Origin: Bacteroidota bacterium
GTDB taxonomy: Bacteria > Bacteroidota > Bacteroidia > UBA4408
Assembly (NCBI GenBank): GCA_016721765.1
Contig: JADKHO010000002.1
Coordinates: 992,001 to 1,056,000 of the forward strand
Reading direction: 5' to 3'
Length of the DNA: 64,000 nt
Shown here: in pieces, positions 9,733-20,942 of the stretch
Layout of the letters: each line of letters opens with the position of its first letter
Position numbering within the stretch: position 1 is the first letter of the stretch
Translations under genes and position numbers: made by a program
The notes under the pieces: model-generated
The model's input: only the letters and a program-made list of their open reading frames with translations
What the model was told of the DNA's origin: nothing
The model's database searches: none

Positions 9733-12700
9733 ATGAAAAATTCTTCATCTAATATTTTCGGAAAGTTAAAATTCATTTTTATTAGTGTACTTCTCTTCGT
9801 TATGATGTTTGCCAATGCGCAAGTAAGCAGAAGAAGCTATCTGAATAATACCCCACATCGTGGAAATTTTCAACGTATGTCAGCAGGGTTAAAATTCACC
9901 TTAGAAATAAGAAACGGAAAATTGTGGTCATGGGGCAGCAATGCATATGGACAATTAGGTGATGGAACAACCGATTCGACTGATTCACCTAAACAAATTG
10001 GAACGGATAGCAGCTGGGTAACAATAGCAGCTGGTGACTATCACAGTTTGGGTATTAAAGCAGACGGCAGTCTTTGGGCTTGGGGCTTAAATTCTTCCGG
10101 GCAACTGGGAGATGGCTCGTTCTTAAACAAAATTGTTCCTCAACAAATTGGAAGTGATAATTCCTGGATTTGTGTTTCTGCTGGTGGAAAGCATAGCCTC
10201 GCCTTGAAAGCTGATGGCAGCTTATGGGCATGGGGAGACAATACTTCGGGTCAATTAGGCAATGGAAGTAATGTGAATGAAAATCTTCCACAACGTATAG
10301 GACTGGATAATAATTGGATTCTTATAGAAGCAAGCACTTCAAGTTCGTTTGCCTTAAAAACCAACGGAAGATTATGGAGTTGGGGATTGGGTGTAAATGG
10401 AAATCTTGGTTATTTTTCTTTTGGACAAAACACTCCAGTAGAAATTACATCTGATAGTAATTGGGTGAGTGTGTCAGCAAGTTATAGCCATACACTTGGA
10501 TTAAAATCAGATGGTAGCCTATGGGCATGGGGCAATAATGGGGATGGACAATTGGGAAATGGCTCTTCAGCAAGCCCAATATCGCCAATAAAAATTGGCA
10601 ATGATAATAATTGGATATGTATTCAGGCTAATGGTGATTATTCAGGACATTCGATTGCTTTAAAATCTAACGGTACCCTTTGGGGATGGGGAGATAACGG
10701 ATTAGGGCAACTTGGCTTAGGCAATCAGATTAGCAGAAATATTCCCACACAAATTGGGACGGATAACAAGTGGGTAAGTATAAATGCAGGCGGGTATCAC
10801 ACACTTGCTTCAAAATCAGATGGAACATTGTGGGCTTGGGGTTATAATTTCTCAGGACAAATTGGAAATAATACTTCTTTCACAATTGAAAAAACACCCT
10901 TATCAATTACCACTCAGAATAAATGGTTGATGACTGCCGCTTATGGAGATCAAAGCTTTGGCCTTCGAACAAATGGTACTTTGTGGTCGTGGGGGCAAAA
11001 TAATTATGGGCAATTAGGAATTGGAACAACTGTTAACCGAATAAGTCCACTTCAAATTGGAATTTCTAATAAATGGGTAAGTGTTGCCTCAGGTGGATAT
11101 CATACTTTGGGAATAATGTCAGATGGAACACTTTGGGCATGGGGATTAAATAGTAATGGCCAGCTTGGCAATGGGACTAACACAGATACGCTTAGCCCAA
11201 AGCAGGTTGGAATTGAACATAATTGGGTGAGCATTTCAGCAGGTGAAAATCATTCTCTTGCATTAAAATCAGATGGAACTTTATGGGCTTGGGGTGCGAA
11301 TAATTATGGGCAATTGGGTGATAATTCTCAAACAGACAGATTAATACCAGTAAAGATTGGAACTGATAGTAACTGGGTGTCCATAAAAGCGGGAGAATTT
11401 CATTCGCTGGGCTTAAAATCAAACGGTACAATATGGGCCTGGGGAAGCGGAGGTCAAGGTCAATTGGGTAATGGAATGACTGGTGTTACATCGCTTTATC
11501 CTATTCAGATTGGTTCAGCTAACAGTTGGGTAAACATTGCAGCCGGAAGCGGTTTCACACTTGCATTAAAATCTGAAGGAACCATTTGGGCCTGCGGATC
11601 AAACAATGTTGGGCAATTAGGGGATAGTACAGTGCCTAATTTACAAGCTAATTTAGTTCAAATCGGAACAGCAAATAATTGGTTAAATATTAGCAGTGGG
11701 TATTTAAACGTGCTCGCATCACAAGCAAACGGAACACTATGGGGTTGGGGATTTAATCCGTATGGTCAATTAGGGACGGGAACAACGGTAAATGTGAAAA
11801 ATGTAAAAAGAATTACATCCATTCAAAACTGTATAGCTTCATCTCCCGGCTACAGGCATAGCCTAATTTTAAAAGCAGATCGAAATCTTTTTTGTGCATC
11901 GGGATTAAACGTTAACGGCCAATTAGGGAATTGCACTTCTACAAATGCTATTAATTTTGTTTGCAGCAATAGCCCAAACGCAATAGTCATTAATACCCAA
12001 CCAACAAATAAATCAGTTTGTTTAGGCGGAACTACCTCCTTTAATGTAAGCGCAAATAATTCAGCACAATACCAATGGAGAGCTAATGGCGTGAACCTAA
12101 GTAACTCGGGGGGGTATAGTGGAGTTACAACTGCTACCTTAACCATAACAGGCGCAACTATGGGAATGACGGGTAAAAAATATACTTGTCTTTTAGGAAG
12201 TAATTGTACCTTATTCGCGTCATCAGATACTGTTATGTTAACAATTAACCCTCTGCCCAATCTCACAGTTACAGCATACCCTGATTCATGCAAAAGCAAT
12301 GGTGCGGCTAGTGCAATTGTCACATCCGGCACACCACCTTATACTTACACCTGGTCAACTGGTGCAAGTACCAGTTTAATAACAGGATTACTACCCAATA
12401 CTTATTCCATCACGATTAATGATTCAAAAAATTGCTCCGCTGCAGGTAGTGCCATAGTAGGTAATACAGTTGCAGCTCCTGTGCCTATTTGTTTAGCAAC
12501 AGTTGATTCCTTATCCAAGCACAATGTTATAGTTTGGGAAAAACCGGTTACTACATTTATTGATAGTTTTAGAATTTATAGAGAAGATTTAACTAATGTA
12601 TATTCATATGTAGCATCAGTCGATTATAACCAATTGAGCCAATATACCGACACAGCAGCATCTGTTGATCCGATACTAAACTCTAGACGTTACAGGATGG

Positions 12701-13323
12701 CAATCGTTGACAATTGCGGTCAAGTAAGTGCTTTGAGTAAATGGCATAATACTATTTTACTTCAGGATCAGCAAAATGGTAATTTTAATTGGAATTTTTA
12801 TGAGGTAGAAAATCAAACAAGTTCATTAGTAAATCAATATATTTTGCAACGATATGATAGTACTAGCTCTTCTTGGATTCCAATTAACAATACTCCAGGA
12901 ACTCAAAATTCAATGGTAGCACCAAATTACTTTACACATCAATATTCTTTGTACCGGGTATTAAGTGATTTAGGAAGTTACGGTTGTACGCCTACTGCTC
13001 GCGTTGCCACTGGAATAAACAATACAAGAAGCAATATAAAAAATAAAATAGCGCCGAACTCAATTCCAGAAAATAGCGTTTTTGAAAACCAAATTATACT
13101 GCTGCCAAATCCTGCGAAAGACTTGGTTAAAATAAAAAGTAGTTTGGCTTTAGAAAGTATTTTATTGATGGATAACCTTGGAAGAATTGTGCTTCAAAAA
13201 AACATGGAAAGTGACTATTCAAAAGAAGTAAATCTTAGCATAACCACGCTTAAATCTGGTTTATATTATGTTGTCTGTAAAGGGAAAAATTTTGAAATGA
13301 GAAAAAAGCTTCTTGTGAACTAA
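9733..13323 (+). CDS. T9SS cargo, RCC1-repeat and Ig-like protein
   Basis: This 1196-residue exported protein has a signal region ending near MFANAQ. Residues about 40-740 contain 14 repeats of the LWAWG-N-GQLGNG type, the signature of RCC1 propellers; 14 would fit two seven-bladed propellers. An Ig-like domain with paired cysteines (from VCLGGTTSFNVSANN) lies at about 755-840, and a short SprB-type repeat (GTPPYTYTWSTGAST) at about 855-910. The shared array module follows (CLATVDSLSKHNVIVWEKP, SFRIYRED), then TGINNTRSNIKNK, and a T9SS type A sorting domain starting LLPNPAKD. RCC1 repeats in bacteria are found in secreted proteins and do not imply Ran nucleotide exchange. It lies 61 bases after the previous gene and 24 before the next, so co-transcription is likely. 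Confidence 0.85.
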   Translation: MKNSSSNIFGKLKFIFISVLLFVMMFANAQVSRRSYLNNTPHRGNFQRMSAGLKFTLEIRNGKLWSWGSNAYGQLGDGTTDSTDSPKQIGTDSSWVTIAAGDYHSLGIKADGSLWAWGLNSSGQLGDGSFLNKIVPQQIGSDNSWICVSAGGKHSLALKADGSLWAWGDNTSGQLGNGSNVNENLPQRIGLDNNWILIEASTSSSFALKTNGRLWSWGLGVNGNLGYFSFGQNTPVEITSDSNWVSVSASYSHTLGLKSDGSLWAWGNNGDGQLGNGSSASPISPIKIGNDNNWICIQANGDYSGHSIALKSNGTLWGWGDNGLGQLGLGNQISRNIPTQIGTDNKWVSINAGGYHTLASKSDGTLWAWGYNFSGQIGNNTSFTIEKTPLSITTQNKWLMTAAYGDQSFGLRTNGTLWSWGQNNYGQLGIGTTVNRISPLQIGISNKWVSVASGGYHTLGIMSDGTLWAWGLNSNGQLGNGTNTDTLSPKQVGIEHNWVSISAGENHSLALKSDGTLWAWGANNYGQLGDNSQTDRLIPVKIGTDSNWVSIKAGEFHSLGLKSNGTIWAWGSGGQGQLGNGMTGVTSLYPIQIGSANSWVNIAAGSGFTLALKSEGTIWACGSNNVGQLGDSTVPNLQANLVQIGTANNWLNISSGYLNVLASQANGTLWGWGFNPYGQLGTGTTVNVKNVKRITSIQNCIASSPGYRHSLILKADRNLFCASGLNVNGQLGNCTSTNAINFVCSNSPNAIVINTQPTNKSVCLGGTTSFNVSANNSAQYQWRANGVNLSNSGGYSGVTTATLTITGATMGMTGKKYTCLLGSNCTLFASSDTVMLTINPLPNLTVTAYPDSCKSNGAASAIVTSGTPPYTYTWSTGASTSLITGLLPNTYSITINDSKNCSAAGSAIVGNTVAAPVPICLATVDSLSKHNVIVWEKPVTTFIDSFRIYREDLTNVYSYVASVDYNQLSQYTDTAASVDPILNSRRYRMAIVDNCGQVSALSKWHNTILLQDQQNGNFNWNFYEVENQTSSLVNQYILQRYDSTSSSWIPINNTPGTQNSMVAPNYFTHQYSLYRVLSDLGSYGCTPTARVATGINNTRSNIKNKIAPNSIPENSVFENQIILLPNPAKDLVKIKSSLALESILLMDNLGRIVLQKNMESDYSKEVNLSITTLKSGLYYVVCKGKNFEMRKKLLVN

Positions 13324-13347
13324 TTCTCGTAATCAATAAACTAAATT

Positions 13348-16300
13348 ATGCTGATTAAAAAAATTATGAAATATAAATTACTACCCCTGTTAATGCTATT
13401 TGCTCGACCGCTTATAGCATCTACTGATTTAAGTATGGAAATTGCATCAAACAGCCTTACTCAAAAACCATTTTTGTTTATGGAAAACAAAGGGCAAGTG
13501 GCTAACCTTGAAGGTGAAGTTGTGCAGGATATTAAGTACACAGCGCAATCGAAAGGTGTAAAACTGTTTTTATCAGCCAATGGCATTCACTATCAATTTA
13601 AAAAAAATAAGGAAGAAATTGCTCAGGTGGTTGCCATTAAGAAGAACGAACAACCTAAATCAAAAACAGAGTTTTACCGCTTGGATATGGAATTAAAGGG
13701 AGCAAATCCTAATCCACAAATAATAGCTGAAAACAAAAGTGAATACTATGAAAATTATTATTTAGCACATTGTCCTAAACAGGGCATTACTGATGTGCAT
13801 GGCTATTCAAAATTAACCTATAAAAATATTTATCCCGGCATTGATTGGGTAGTTTACTCAAAAGGGAATGAAATGAAATACGATTTTGTGGTGCATCCGG
13901 GTGCTGATCCCCAAAAAATAAAAATAAGTTATCCTACTGCTCAAACTATTGACCTTGCTGCGACCGGTGAAGTGGTTGTGAAAACACGATTGGGCGAATT
14001 GGCCGAAGGTATGCCCTACTGCTGGACAGGAAAAGAGCATATTATAGTAAACTCAAAGTTTAAATTAGTTGACAATATTTTACAATTTGATTTAGAAAAT
14101 TATAACACAAATGAAGAGCTAATCATTGATCCTACTTTGCAATGGGCTGGTTACTTTGGAGGAAATTCAACCGATAAAATAAATAAAATTCTACCCGCAC
14201 GAAACAGCGGTTTATACATTATTGGCAGCACTTACAGCACCAGTGGACTTGCCTATAATCCAAACTTTAATTACGATCCTTATCAGCTTAGCGCCCAAGG
14301 CCAAAGGGACGGTTTTTATTCAAAAATAACGAGTTCAGGTGCATTAGAATATTCAACCTATATAGGTTGGGGAGGTAACGATGAAGCTATTTCGGCCTGC
14401 TTAAGTGAAGATAATACCGGTACTGTGCTAGTTGTTGTTGGTAATACTGAGGGAAGTGGTGCAGTTTCTTTATATGGTTTTATGTACACATTTTTAGATT
14501 CGTATCACAGCCAAGGCTATAAACAAGGGGCTAAGGAATTTGGTTTTTTATTAGGCGGTGATAATTCAACCAGTATTAATGATGTGGTTCCATTAAGTCA
14601 ATTTAGAGTAATGGTTGCAGGAACTACGAGCAGCACAACCGGTATGTCGGCCGTGAATTCGCCATTCGGATTTAACGATGCATTTGTTGCGATGTATGAT
14701 TTAGACTTTGCTGTTGGGCCAATTAATTTTACCTATTTAGGAGGTTCAGGTGACGATGATGTAACTTCGATAGCGAAATATAAAAACAACTCCAACTTTT
14801 ATCTTGGTGGGCATTCTAACAGTTCAAGTGGTATTTCAAGTTCAGGAATTCAACAGGATTTTTCGAACGGTGGTTACATTCTAAAACTAGATTCAAATTT
14901 TGCACAGCAGTGGGGCCGGTATACGGGAGGTTCGGAGGTAAAAATTGCATGTGACTCACAGGATAATGTATTTACAGTTGGTATGACTGATCAATCATCC
15001 TTAATTGCCACATCTAATGCTTATCAAACAGTACTGGGCGATATGATGGATGCCTTTATTATGAAATTTGACAACCAAGGAACAAAATTGTGGGGAAGCT
15101 ATTTTGGAACGGATGAATGGTATGAAGAATCCCCAAATGTAGTGGTAGATAATGGCGGAAATGCCATCATCTCAACAAGTGGAGGCGTGCTAACCAGCGG
15201 CATGGTGCATGCGTTTCAACCCTTAATAAATGGAACCGGCGATTCCTATGGATTTTGGACAGTAGGAGGATACAATGTAACTAGAGATGCTGTTATTGGA
15301 AAATTTGATCCCAATGGAACCATAATCTGGTCGTCTTATTACGGTGGAAGACAGCACGAAAAATGCACTGCAATTTGCTTGTCGGATAATAATGAGGATT
15401 TTTACTTAGGGGGTAATACATTGAGTAATGATCTGGCTTACAACACCACCAATGCTGTGAATGATATTTTTGTTGCAAAATTATTTAATGCATCTGTTGA
15501 ATTAGATAATTTTCCCTATCAGGGCTTTTGTCAAGGCGATAGCATTGATATACCTTATGAAACCTATGATTTTGTGCCAGCTGGAGCCAGTTATTCTGCC
15601 TTGCTTTTGTTAAATAAATCAACTTCTTCAATAATAACTTTAGGTACCGACTCAACAGGTAGTGGTGTTATACACGGTTACATCCCTTCTACTATACCTG
15701 CCACATTTTTTGGCAATTTTTTAAAAATCGTTCCAAGCTACACCACACCAATTGTGACGATTCAAAAAGAAATGAATAATATTTTTGCTTTACCGAATGT
15801 ATTTATCAATGCTGTTTCCTCAACCAATTTTTGTGCTGGCAATGGTACGCTGCTTCAAGCCAATGCAAACAATGTTTCCAATTATCAATGGAAATACAAC
15901 GGCACAGCAATTACGGGCGCCAATTCGAGTTCTTATTTTGCCACTTTAAACGGGTATTACGAAGTTGAAATTACCAACACAAATTCCTGTACTGCTAAGA
16001 GTAATCCCCTATTTTTAACAGTTTACCCTAAACCACCGGCTCATGTAACTGCCGACAACGACACCATTATTTGCTCCAACGAAAGTGTTACTTTAAAAAC
16101 ACCACTTAGTCCAATAATTGCTTTGCGCCAATGGGAATTTTCGACCAATGGATTGACCTGGAATTCTATTGCAGGTGCAAACGGTATTAATTATGTTACC
16201 AGCATTGGCGGGTATTACCGATGCTTATGCACTAGCGCATCAGGCTGCGATTCAACGAGCAATAGCATTAATGTAGTTGTGAATGCTGCACCAACTGCAA

Positions 16301-17859
16301 GTATTTCGCCCAATGGCACACAGGCAGTTTGTGCAGGATCCTCAATCAGCCTTCAGGCAAACACAGGTAGCGGTTATTCTTACCAATGGAGTTTAAATAT
16401 GTTGCCCTTGGTGGGAGAAACCTCCGGATCACTTGCAGCCAGCCAAGCGGGAAATTATCAAGTAGAAGTTACTAATTCGTTTCAGTGTGCTACTCTTAGC
16501 TTGCCCGTAAATGTTATTGTTTACACTAAACCATCTGCGCACATTAATCCTGCATCGAGCACTTCTATATGTCAAGGTAGTTTTGTAACACTTACAGCCA
16601 ATAATGCGGCAGGGGTAAGTCGACAATGGTTGTTTAACGGCAATGACATCCCTAATGAAACCGCAATAAGCTATCAAGCAAGCAATACCGGAAATTATCA
16701 AGTGCGTGTAACAAATTTAAATGGGTGCGATTCAATTAGTAATGTGATTGCTGTAATTGTTTATCCTTATCCAAGTGCAAGCATTTCGTATACTGGAATT
16801 CCTTATACTTGTGGGGGGAACGTGCTTCAATTACACGTCAATACCGGAAATGGATACAGTTATCAATGGCGATTAGATGGGATTGCTATTTCGAATGCAA
16901 CCTATTCTTTGTATACAGTTGTTTTGCCAGATAGTGCACTTCACTATTCCGTAACGGTTACCAATGCCGGGATTTGTGCTGTAACAAGTCCTGAAACAAT
17001 TATTAATCCAATTCCCAGCCCTATTGATATGTGCATTGTTTCAGTTGATAGCTTATCAAAATACAATGTAATTACATGGGAAAAAAGTCCAAGTAATTTA
17101 ATAGATAGTTTCAGAATTTACAGAGAATATTCTACCAATTTGTATGCCTATGTTGCCTCAGTGGGTTACCCTGAGTTAAGTCAATATATTGATACCAACT
17201 TAGCAAACTCTAATCCAAATCAAAATTCAGAACGTTATAAAATTTCTGTTCTTGATATTTGCGGAAACGAAAGTGCAAAAAGTTCCTATCACCATACAAT
17301 ACTCCTGCAGGATCAACAAAATGGAAATTTTGATTGGAACAAATATGAAATTGAAAATCAATTTACACCGGTTACCAATTATTTCCTATACCGAGATACC
17401 GGCTCGACCGGTAATTGGGGATTACCAATTGCAAACACTACCGGAAATGTAACCCAAATTTCGATTCCTGACTATGCGCAATATCCGAATGCAAGTTATA
17501 AAGTGGAAACAAATTATGGGTTTAATTGCGTTCCATCTCAACGCACTTCAACGGGTATTAATAACACTCGAAGCAATATTAAAAACCGAATTGCAATCGG
17601 AATACATGAACCTAGTGTGAATCAACAAATAATTTTAATGCCTAACCCAGCTAGAGGTGAAGTAATACTAAAATGTGAAAGAAGCATAGTTGAACTTACC
17701 GTTTACGATTGTTTAGGAAAATTGGCATTAAAACCCAGCTCCGATGTATTAAAAAATACATCCATACATTTAAATATTAGCTCGCTTGCACCAGGAGTTT
17801 ATACCCTATTATGCAAGGGAAAAGATTTTACATTCAGAAAAAAATTAGTTGTTGAATAA
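13348..17859 (+). CDS. T9SS cargo, DUF7948/SBBP-type and multi-Ig protein
   Basis: This 1503-residue exported protein begins with a signal segment and then a domain at about residues 40-270 starting FMENKGQVANLEGEVVQDI, which I recognise as the DUF7948 type that usually precedes SBBP repeats. SBBP-like propeller repeats (YFGG, GGSGDDDV, YYGGRQHEKC) occupy about 265-720. At least four Ig-like repeats follow (about 825-1215), each with ICSNES/VCAGSS-type cysteine starts and YQW cores. The module shared with the neighbouring cargo genes begins at CIVSVDSLSKYNVITWEK, followed by TGINNTRSNIKNR and a T9SS sorting domain (LMPNPARG to FRKKLVVE). The first in-frame ATG is used; a second lies nine codons later (MKYKLLPLLML) and gives an equally good signal peptide, so the start is uncertain. 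Confidence 0.82.
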   Translation: MLIKKIMKYKLLPLLMLFARPLIASTDLSMEIASNSLTQKPFLFMENKGQVANLEGEVVQDIKYTAQSKGVKLFLSANGIHYQFKKNKEEIAQVVAIKKNEQPKSKTEFYRLDMELKGANPNPQIIAENKSEYYENYYLAHCPKQGITDVHGYSKLTYKNIYPGIDWVVYSKGNEMKYDFVVHPGADPQKIKISYPTAQTIDLAATGEVVVKTRLGELAEGMPYCWTGKEHIIVNSKFKLVDNILQFDLENYNTNEELIIDPTLQWAGYFGGNSTDKINKILPARNSGLYIIGSTYSTSGLAYNPNFNYDPYQLSAQGQRDGFYSKITSSGALEYSTYIGWGGNDEAISACLSEDNTGTVLVVVGNTEGSGAVSLYGFMYTFLDSYHSQGYKQGAKEFGFLLGGDNSTSINDVVPLSQFRVMVAGTTSSTTGMSAVNSPFGFNDAFVAMYDLDFAVGPINFTYLGGSGDDDVTSIAKYKNNSNFYLGGHSNSSSGISSSGIQQDFSNGGYILKLDSNFAQQWGRYTGGSEVKIACDSQDNVFTVGMTDQSSLIATSNAYQTVLGDMMDAFIMKFDNQGTKLWGSYFGTDEWYEESPNVVVDNGGNAIISTSGGVLTSGMVHAFQPLINGTGDSYGFWTVGGYNVTRDAVIGKFDPNGTIIWSSYYGGRQHEKCTAICLSDNNEDFYLGGNTLSNDLAYNTTNAVNDIFVAKLFNASVELDNFPYQGFCQGDSIDIPYETYDFVPAGASYSALLLLNKSTSSIITLGTDSTGSGVIHGYIPSTIPATFFGNFLKIVPSYTTPIVTIQKEMNNIFALPNVFINAVSSTNFCAGNGTLLQANANNVSNYQWKYNGTAITGANSSSYFATLNGYYEVEITNTNSCTAKSNPLFLTVYPKPPAHVTADNDTIICSNESVTLKTPLSPIIALRQWEFSTNGLTWNSIAGANGINYVTSIGGYYRCLCTSASGCDSTSNSINVVVNAAPTASISPNGTQAVCAGSSISLQANTGSGYSYQWSLNMLPLVGETSGSLAASQAGNYQVEVTNSFQCATLSLPVNVIVYTKPSAHINPASSTSICQGSFVTLTANNAAGVSRQWLFNGNDIPNETAISYQASNTGNYQVRVTNLNGCDSISNVIAVIVYPYPSASISYTGIPYTCGGNVLQLHVNTGNGYSYQWRLDGIAISNATYSLYTVVLPDSALHYSVTVTNAGICAVTSPETIINPIPSPIDMCIVSVDSLSKYNVITWEKSPSNLIDSFRIYREYSTNLYAYVASVGYPELSQYIDTNLANSNPNQNSERYKISVLDICGNESAKSSYHHTILLQDQQNGNFDWNKYEIENQFTPVTNYFLYRDTGSTGNWGLPIANTTGNVTQISIPDYAQYPNASYKVETNYGFNCVPSQRTSTGINNTRSNIKNRIAIGIHEPSVNQQIILMPNPARGEVILKCERSIVELTVYDCLGKLALKPSSDVLKNTSIHLNISSLAPGVYTLLCKGKDFTFRKKLVVE

Positions 17860-17921
17860 TTAATTAAGCTACTATTTAGGCAATACCATCAGTAAAAATT
17901 AAATCCACTAAACGCAAACCA

Positions 17922-20839
17922 ATGAAGAAACTCTCGAATTTTTTAGTACTGTTTGTTGGCTTTTCAATATCGGCTGCCGCACAAGACATACAATGGGCAA
18001 AAAATTATGGCAATACCGGATATGGCTATGATGTTGCTGTGGATGATAATGGAAATTCCTACATGGTGGGTTCATTTGATGGTGCAAGCATAACCTTTGG
18101 AGGTACCACCTTAACCAATGCGAATGCAGGTTATGGAGATATTTATGTGGTGAAAGTGAATACAAGTGGCACAGTTGTATGGGCAAAGAGGGCAGGGCAA
18201 ACCGGATCTGATTACGCTTATGGGGTTGCGGTGGATAAGTCGGGCAATGTGTATGTGGCCGGCTCCTACTACAACAACGCAATTACTTTTGGCGCAACTA
18301 CTTTAAGTAATTCAGGAGCAGCCGATGCTTTTGTGGTGAAATATAATTCATCCGGAACGGTGGTTTGGGCAAAAAAAGCGGGAGGAGCTTACAGTGAAAC
18401 AGCTTCGAGTGTTGCTGTGGATACTTCAGGAAATGTATTGGTAACAGGTTATTTTGAGAGTTCATCCATTAATATCGGAAGTTATGCGCTTACTAATTCT
18501 TACCTTGGATCACCTGAAGTTTTTGTAGCGAAGTATAATTCTGCGGGTACCGCTCAATGGGCCTTTGCGTCCTTAGGTGCTGATTTTGACTTTGGTGAGG
18601 ATATATCCACCGATGCAGCAGGCAATTGCTTTGTAGTTGGAACCTTTGGAAGTAATTCCCTTTCGATGGGAGGGAATACAATTTACAATGCATCCACAAT
18701 TGGCACAGAAGATATTTTTGTTATGAAAGTTAGCAGCACAGGTGTTGTGACATGGCTTAACTCATTTGGCGGACCAGCTTACGAAGGAGGAGCAAAAATA
18801 ACTTCAGATAATACAGGAAATGTTTTTATCAGTGGTAATTTTGGTGGTCCCACCATTAACCTTAGCACAACTTCATTGGCAAATTATAATGCCGGAACCA
18901 ATGATATTTTTGTTGCAAAACTTAATACCTCGGGAGTTGTACAATGGGCGAAGCAAATTGGTAGTTTGAGTTACGAATATTTTGCCTCGCTTGATGTTGA
19001 TAGGTTTGGGAATGTTTTTGTAGGCGGATTTTTTAGAGGCCCCGAGTTATATATCGGTAACGATACTTTATACCATAGTGTTGGCGGATTATATTCCGAC
19101 ATTTTTATAACCAAATTGAATACTACCGGCAACCCAGTTTGGGCCTATGCAAGTGGTGGAACCAATGATGACCAATGCACAGGAGTAGGAGTGGATTATC
19201 TTGGAAATTGCTATATCCAAGGTTATTTTAGCTCCAGCAGTGTGACTTTAGGCGCTTTTACCTTAAACAGTATTGGCAATAGTGCAAATCCCTATTTATC
19301 AAAAATATGCAGCCCCACCAGTAAGAGCCTCACTCAAACAGCTTGTGCGAGTTACACTTTAAATGGCACAACTTATACGAACAGCGGAGTGTATACACAA
19401 ACCTTAACCAATCAAGCAGGATGCGATTCAGTGATTACACTTAATCTAACTATTAATCCAAGTCCAACGGTTAGCAATACTGGTACTACCATCGTATGCA
19501 GTGGAACTCCAATTAATATACCCTTAACCGCAAGCGTTGCATCCACCTTTACATGGATTGCGGCCAATAATGCGAATACTACTGGCGAAAGCTTAACACT
19601 TCAAACCACGTCTTCAATTCAAAATACAATTGTGTGCACCAATTCAAATCCACATAATGTAAACTATACCATCACTCCCACTTCTATTACAGGTTCTTGC
19701 CCGGGAACACCAAAAGTATACACGGTTACGGTGAATCCGCTACCTTTGGTAAGTTTTTCGGGATTGACGGATAGTGTATGTTTAAATTCATCGATACAAA
19801 CCTTAATTGGATCACCAGCAGGGGAACTTTCAGCGGAAGCGGAATTAGCGGCACAACTTACAATCCGGCAATTGCAGGTGCCGGTGCGCATACATTAGTT
19901 TATACCTATACGAATGCAAATACCTGCACGAATACAAGCACAAAAACAGCGCATGTATTAGCAATACCAGCAGCTCCGTCCATTTGTATTGTTACAGTAG
20001 ATACCACATCGGAATACAATGTAATCATCTGGGAAAAAACACCCGGATCAACGAACTTGAAATTATATAAAGTATATAGAGATACTGCAAATAATAATTA
20101 TGCCTTAATTGGAACTGTGGCTTATGATTCATTAAGTCAATTTGCCGATACCTTGCGTCATCTTTATGCTGGAGATGGAAATCCAAATACCTCCTCGTGG
20201 AGTTACAAAATTTCAGTTGTGGATACTTGCGATAATGAAAGTCCGATGTCGTTGTATCACACCTCCATACATTTTAGGGATTTAGGGAATGGCAATTTTG
20301 ATTGGACTTCCTACGAAATCGAAGGACAATCGCAACCTATTGTTCAATTGGTTAACCACAAAGTATATCGCGATAGTATAAGTGACGGACATTGGAAACT
20401 TATAAACTCGCCGGGAGCGTCAGCTTTAACAGCAACAGATTTAAATTATAGTAATTACCCGAATGGCCGCTGGCGCGTAGATGCAGTTTGGAATTCCAGC
20501 TGTACACCAACGGCGCGCATTGCAACAGGAATAAATAATACCAGAAGCAATATTAAAAACAAAACAGCGCCTAGCAGTGTAGCATCAGTTATGGCGTTAG
20601 AAAACAAAATTCAGTTAGTGCCCAACCCTGCGTCACAACTTGTTATCCTAAAAAGCGAACTGACGATAGATAATATTCGCATCATAGATAACCTGGGCCG
20701 AGAAACATTAAGTCAAAAAGGGGAAGTTTCAAACGAGCGAAATATAAACCTAAACATCAGTAGACTGGCAGCAGGTATTTACACTGTGGTTTGCAAAGGA
20801 AAAGAGTTTGAAGTGAGGAAGAAGTTGGTAGTGGAATAA
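17922..20839 (+). CDS. T9SS cargo, SBBP-type propeller protein (one frameshift)
   Basis: Two overlapping frames together encode one protein of about 972 residues. The first runs from 17922 with a signal peptide ending SISAAAQ and SBBP-like repeats (WAKNYGNTGYGYDVAVDDNG; GNVYVAGSYYN). It loses its family pattern after SPAG at codon 634. The second frame resumes with GTFSGSGISGTTYNP. Adding one G to the G4 run at 19821-19824 joins them exactly. The second part carries the array's shared module (CIVTVDTTSEYNVIIWEK), TGINNTRSNIKNK and a T9SS sorting domain starting LVPNPAS. A CASYTLNGTTYTNSGVYTQT repeat near residue 470 recurs in the 2042-residue protein at 38-44 kb. Read literally, the protein would lack its sorting domain and stay in the periplasm. 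Confidence 0.8.
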
Positions 20840-20916
20840 ATCATTGTTGTTTTATTCTTTTTTTTAATACAAATTATTTTTCTTTTCTTCAAAATAAAGC
20901 AATTAAAAAATTTGTA

Positions 20917-20924
20917 TAGCTTTG
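20917..20924 (+). promoter_or_regulatory. Candidate -7 element (TAGCTTTG)
   Basis: The bases TAGCTTTG fit the Bacteroidota -7 consensus TAnnTTTG. Transcription would start about six bases later, giving a leader of about a dozen bases before the ATG at 20943. The TTG at 20922 falls inside this element, which argues against its use as a start codon. No clear TTG is seen at -33. Confidence 0.45.
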
Positions 20925-20942
20925 AAACGCACACAATTTCCC

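Noticed and set aside
9733..13323. A Ran nucleotide-exchange-like function from RCC1 repeats
   Set aside because: The protein is secreted by T9SS and bacteria lack Ran; only the propeller fold is supported.
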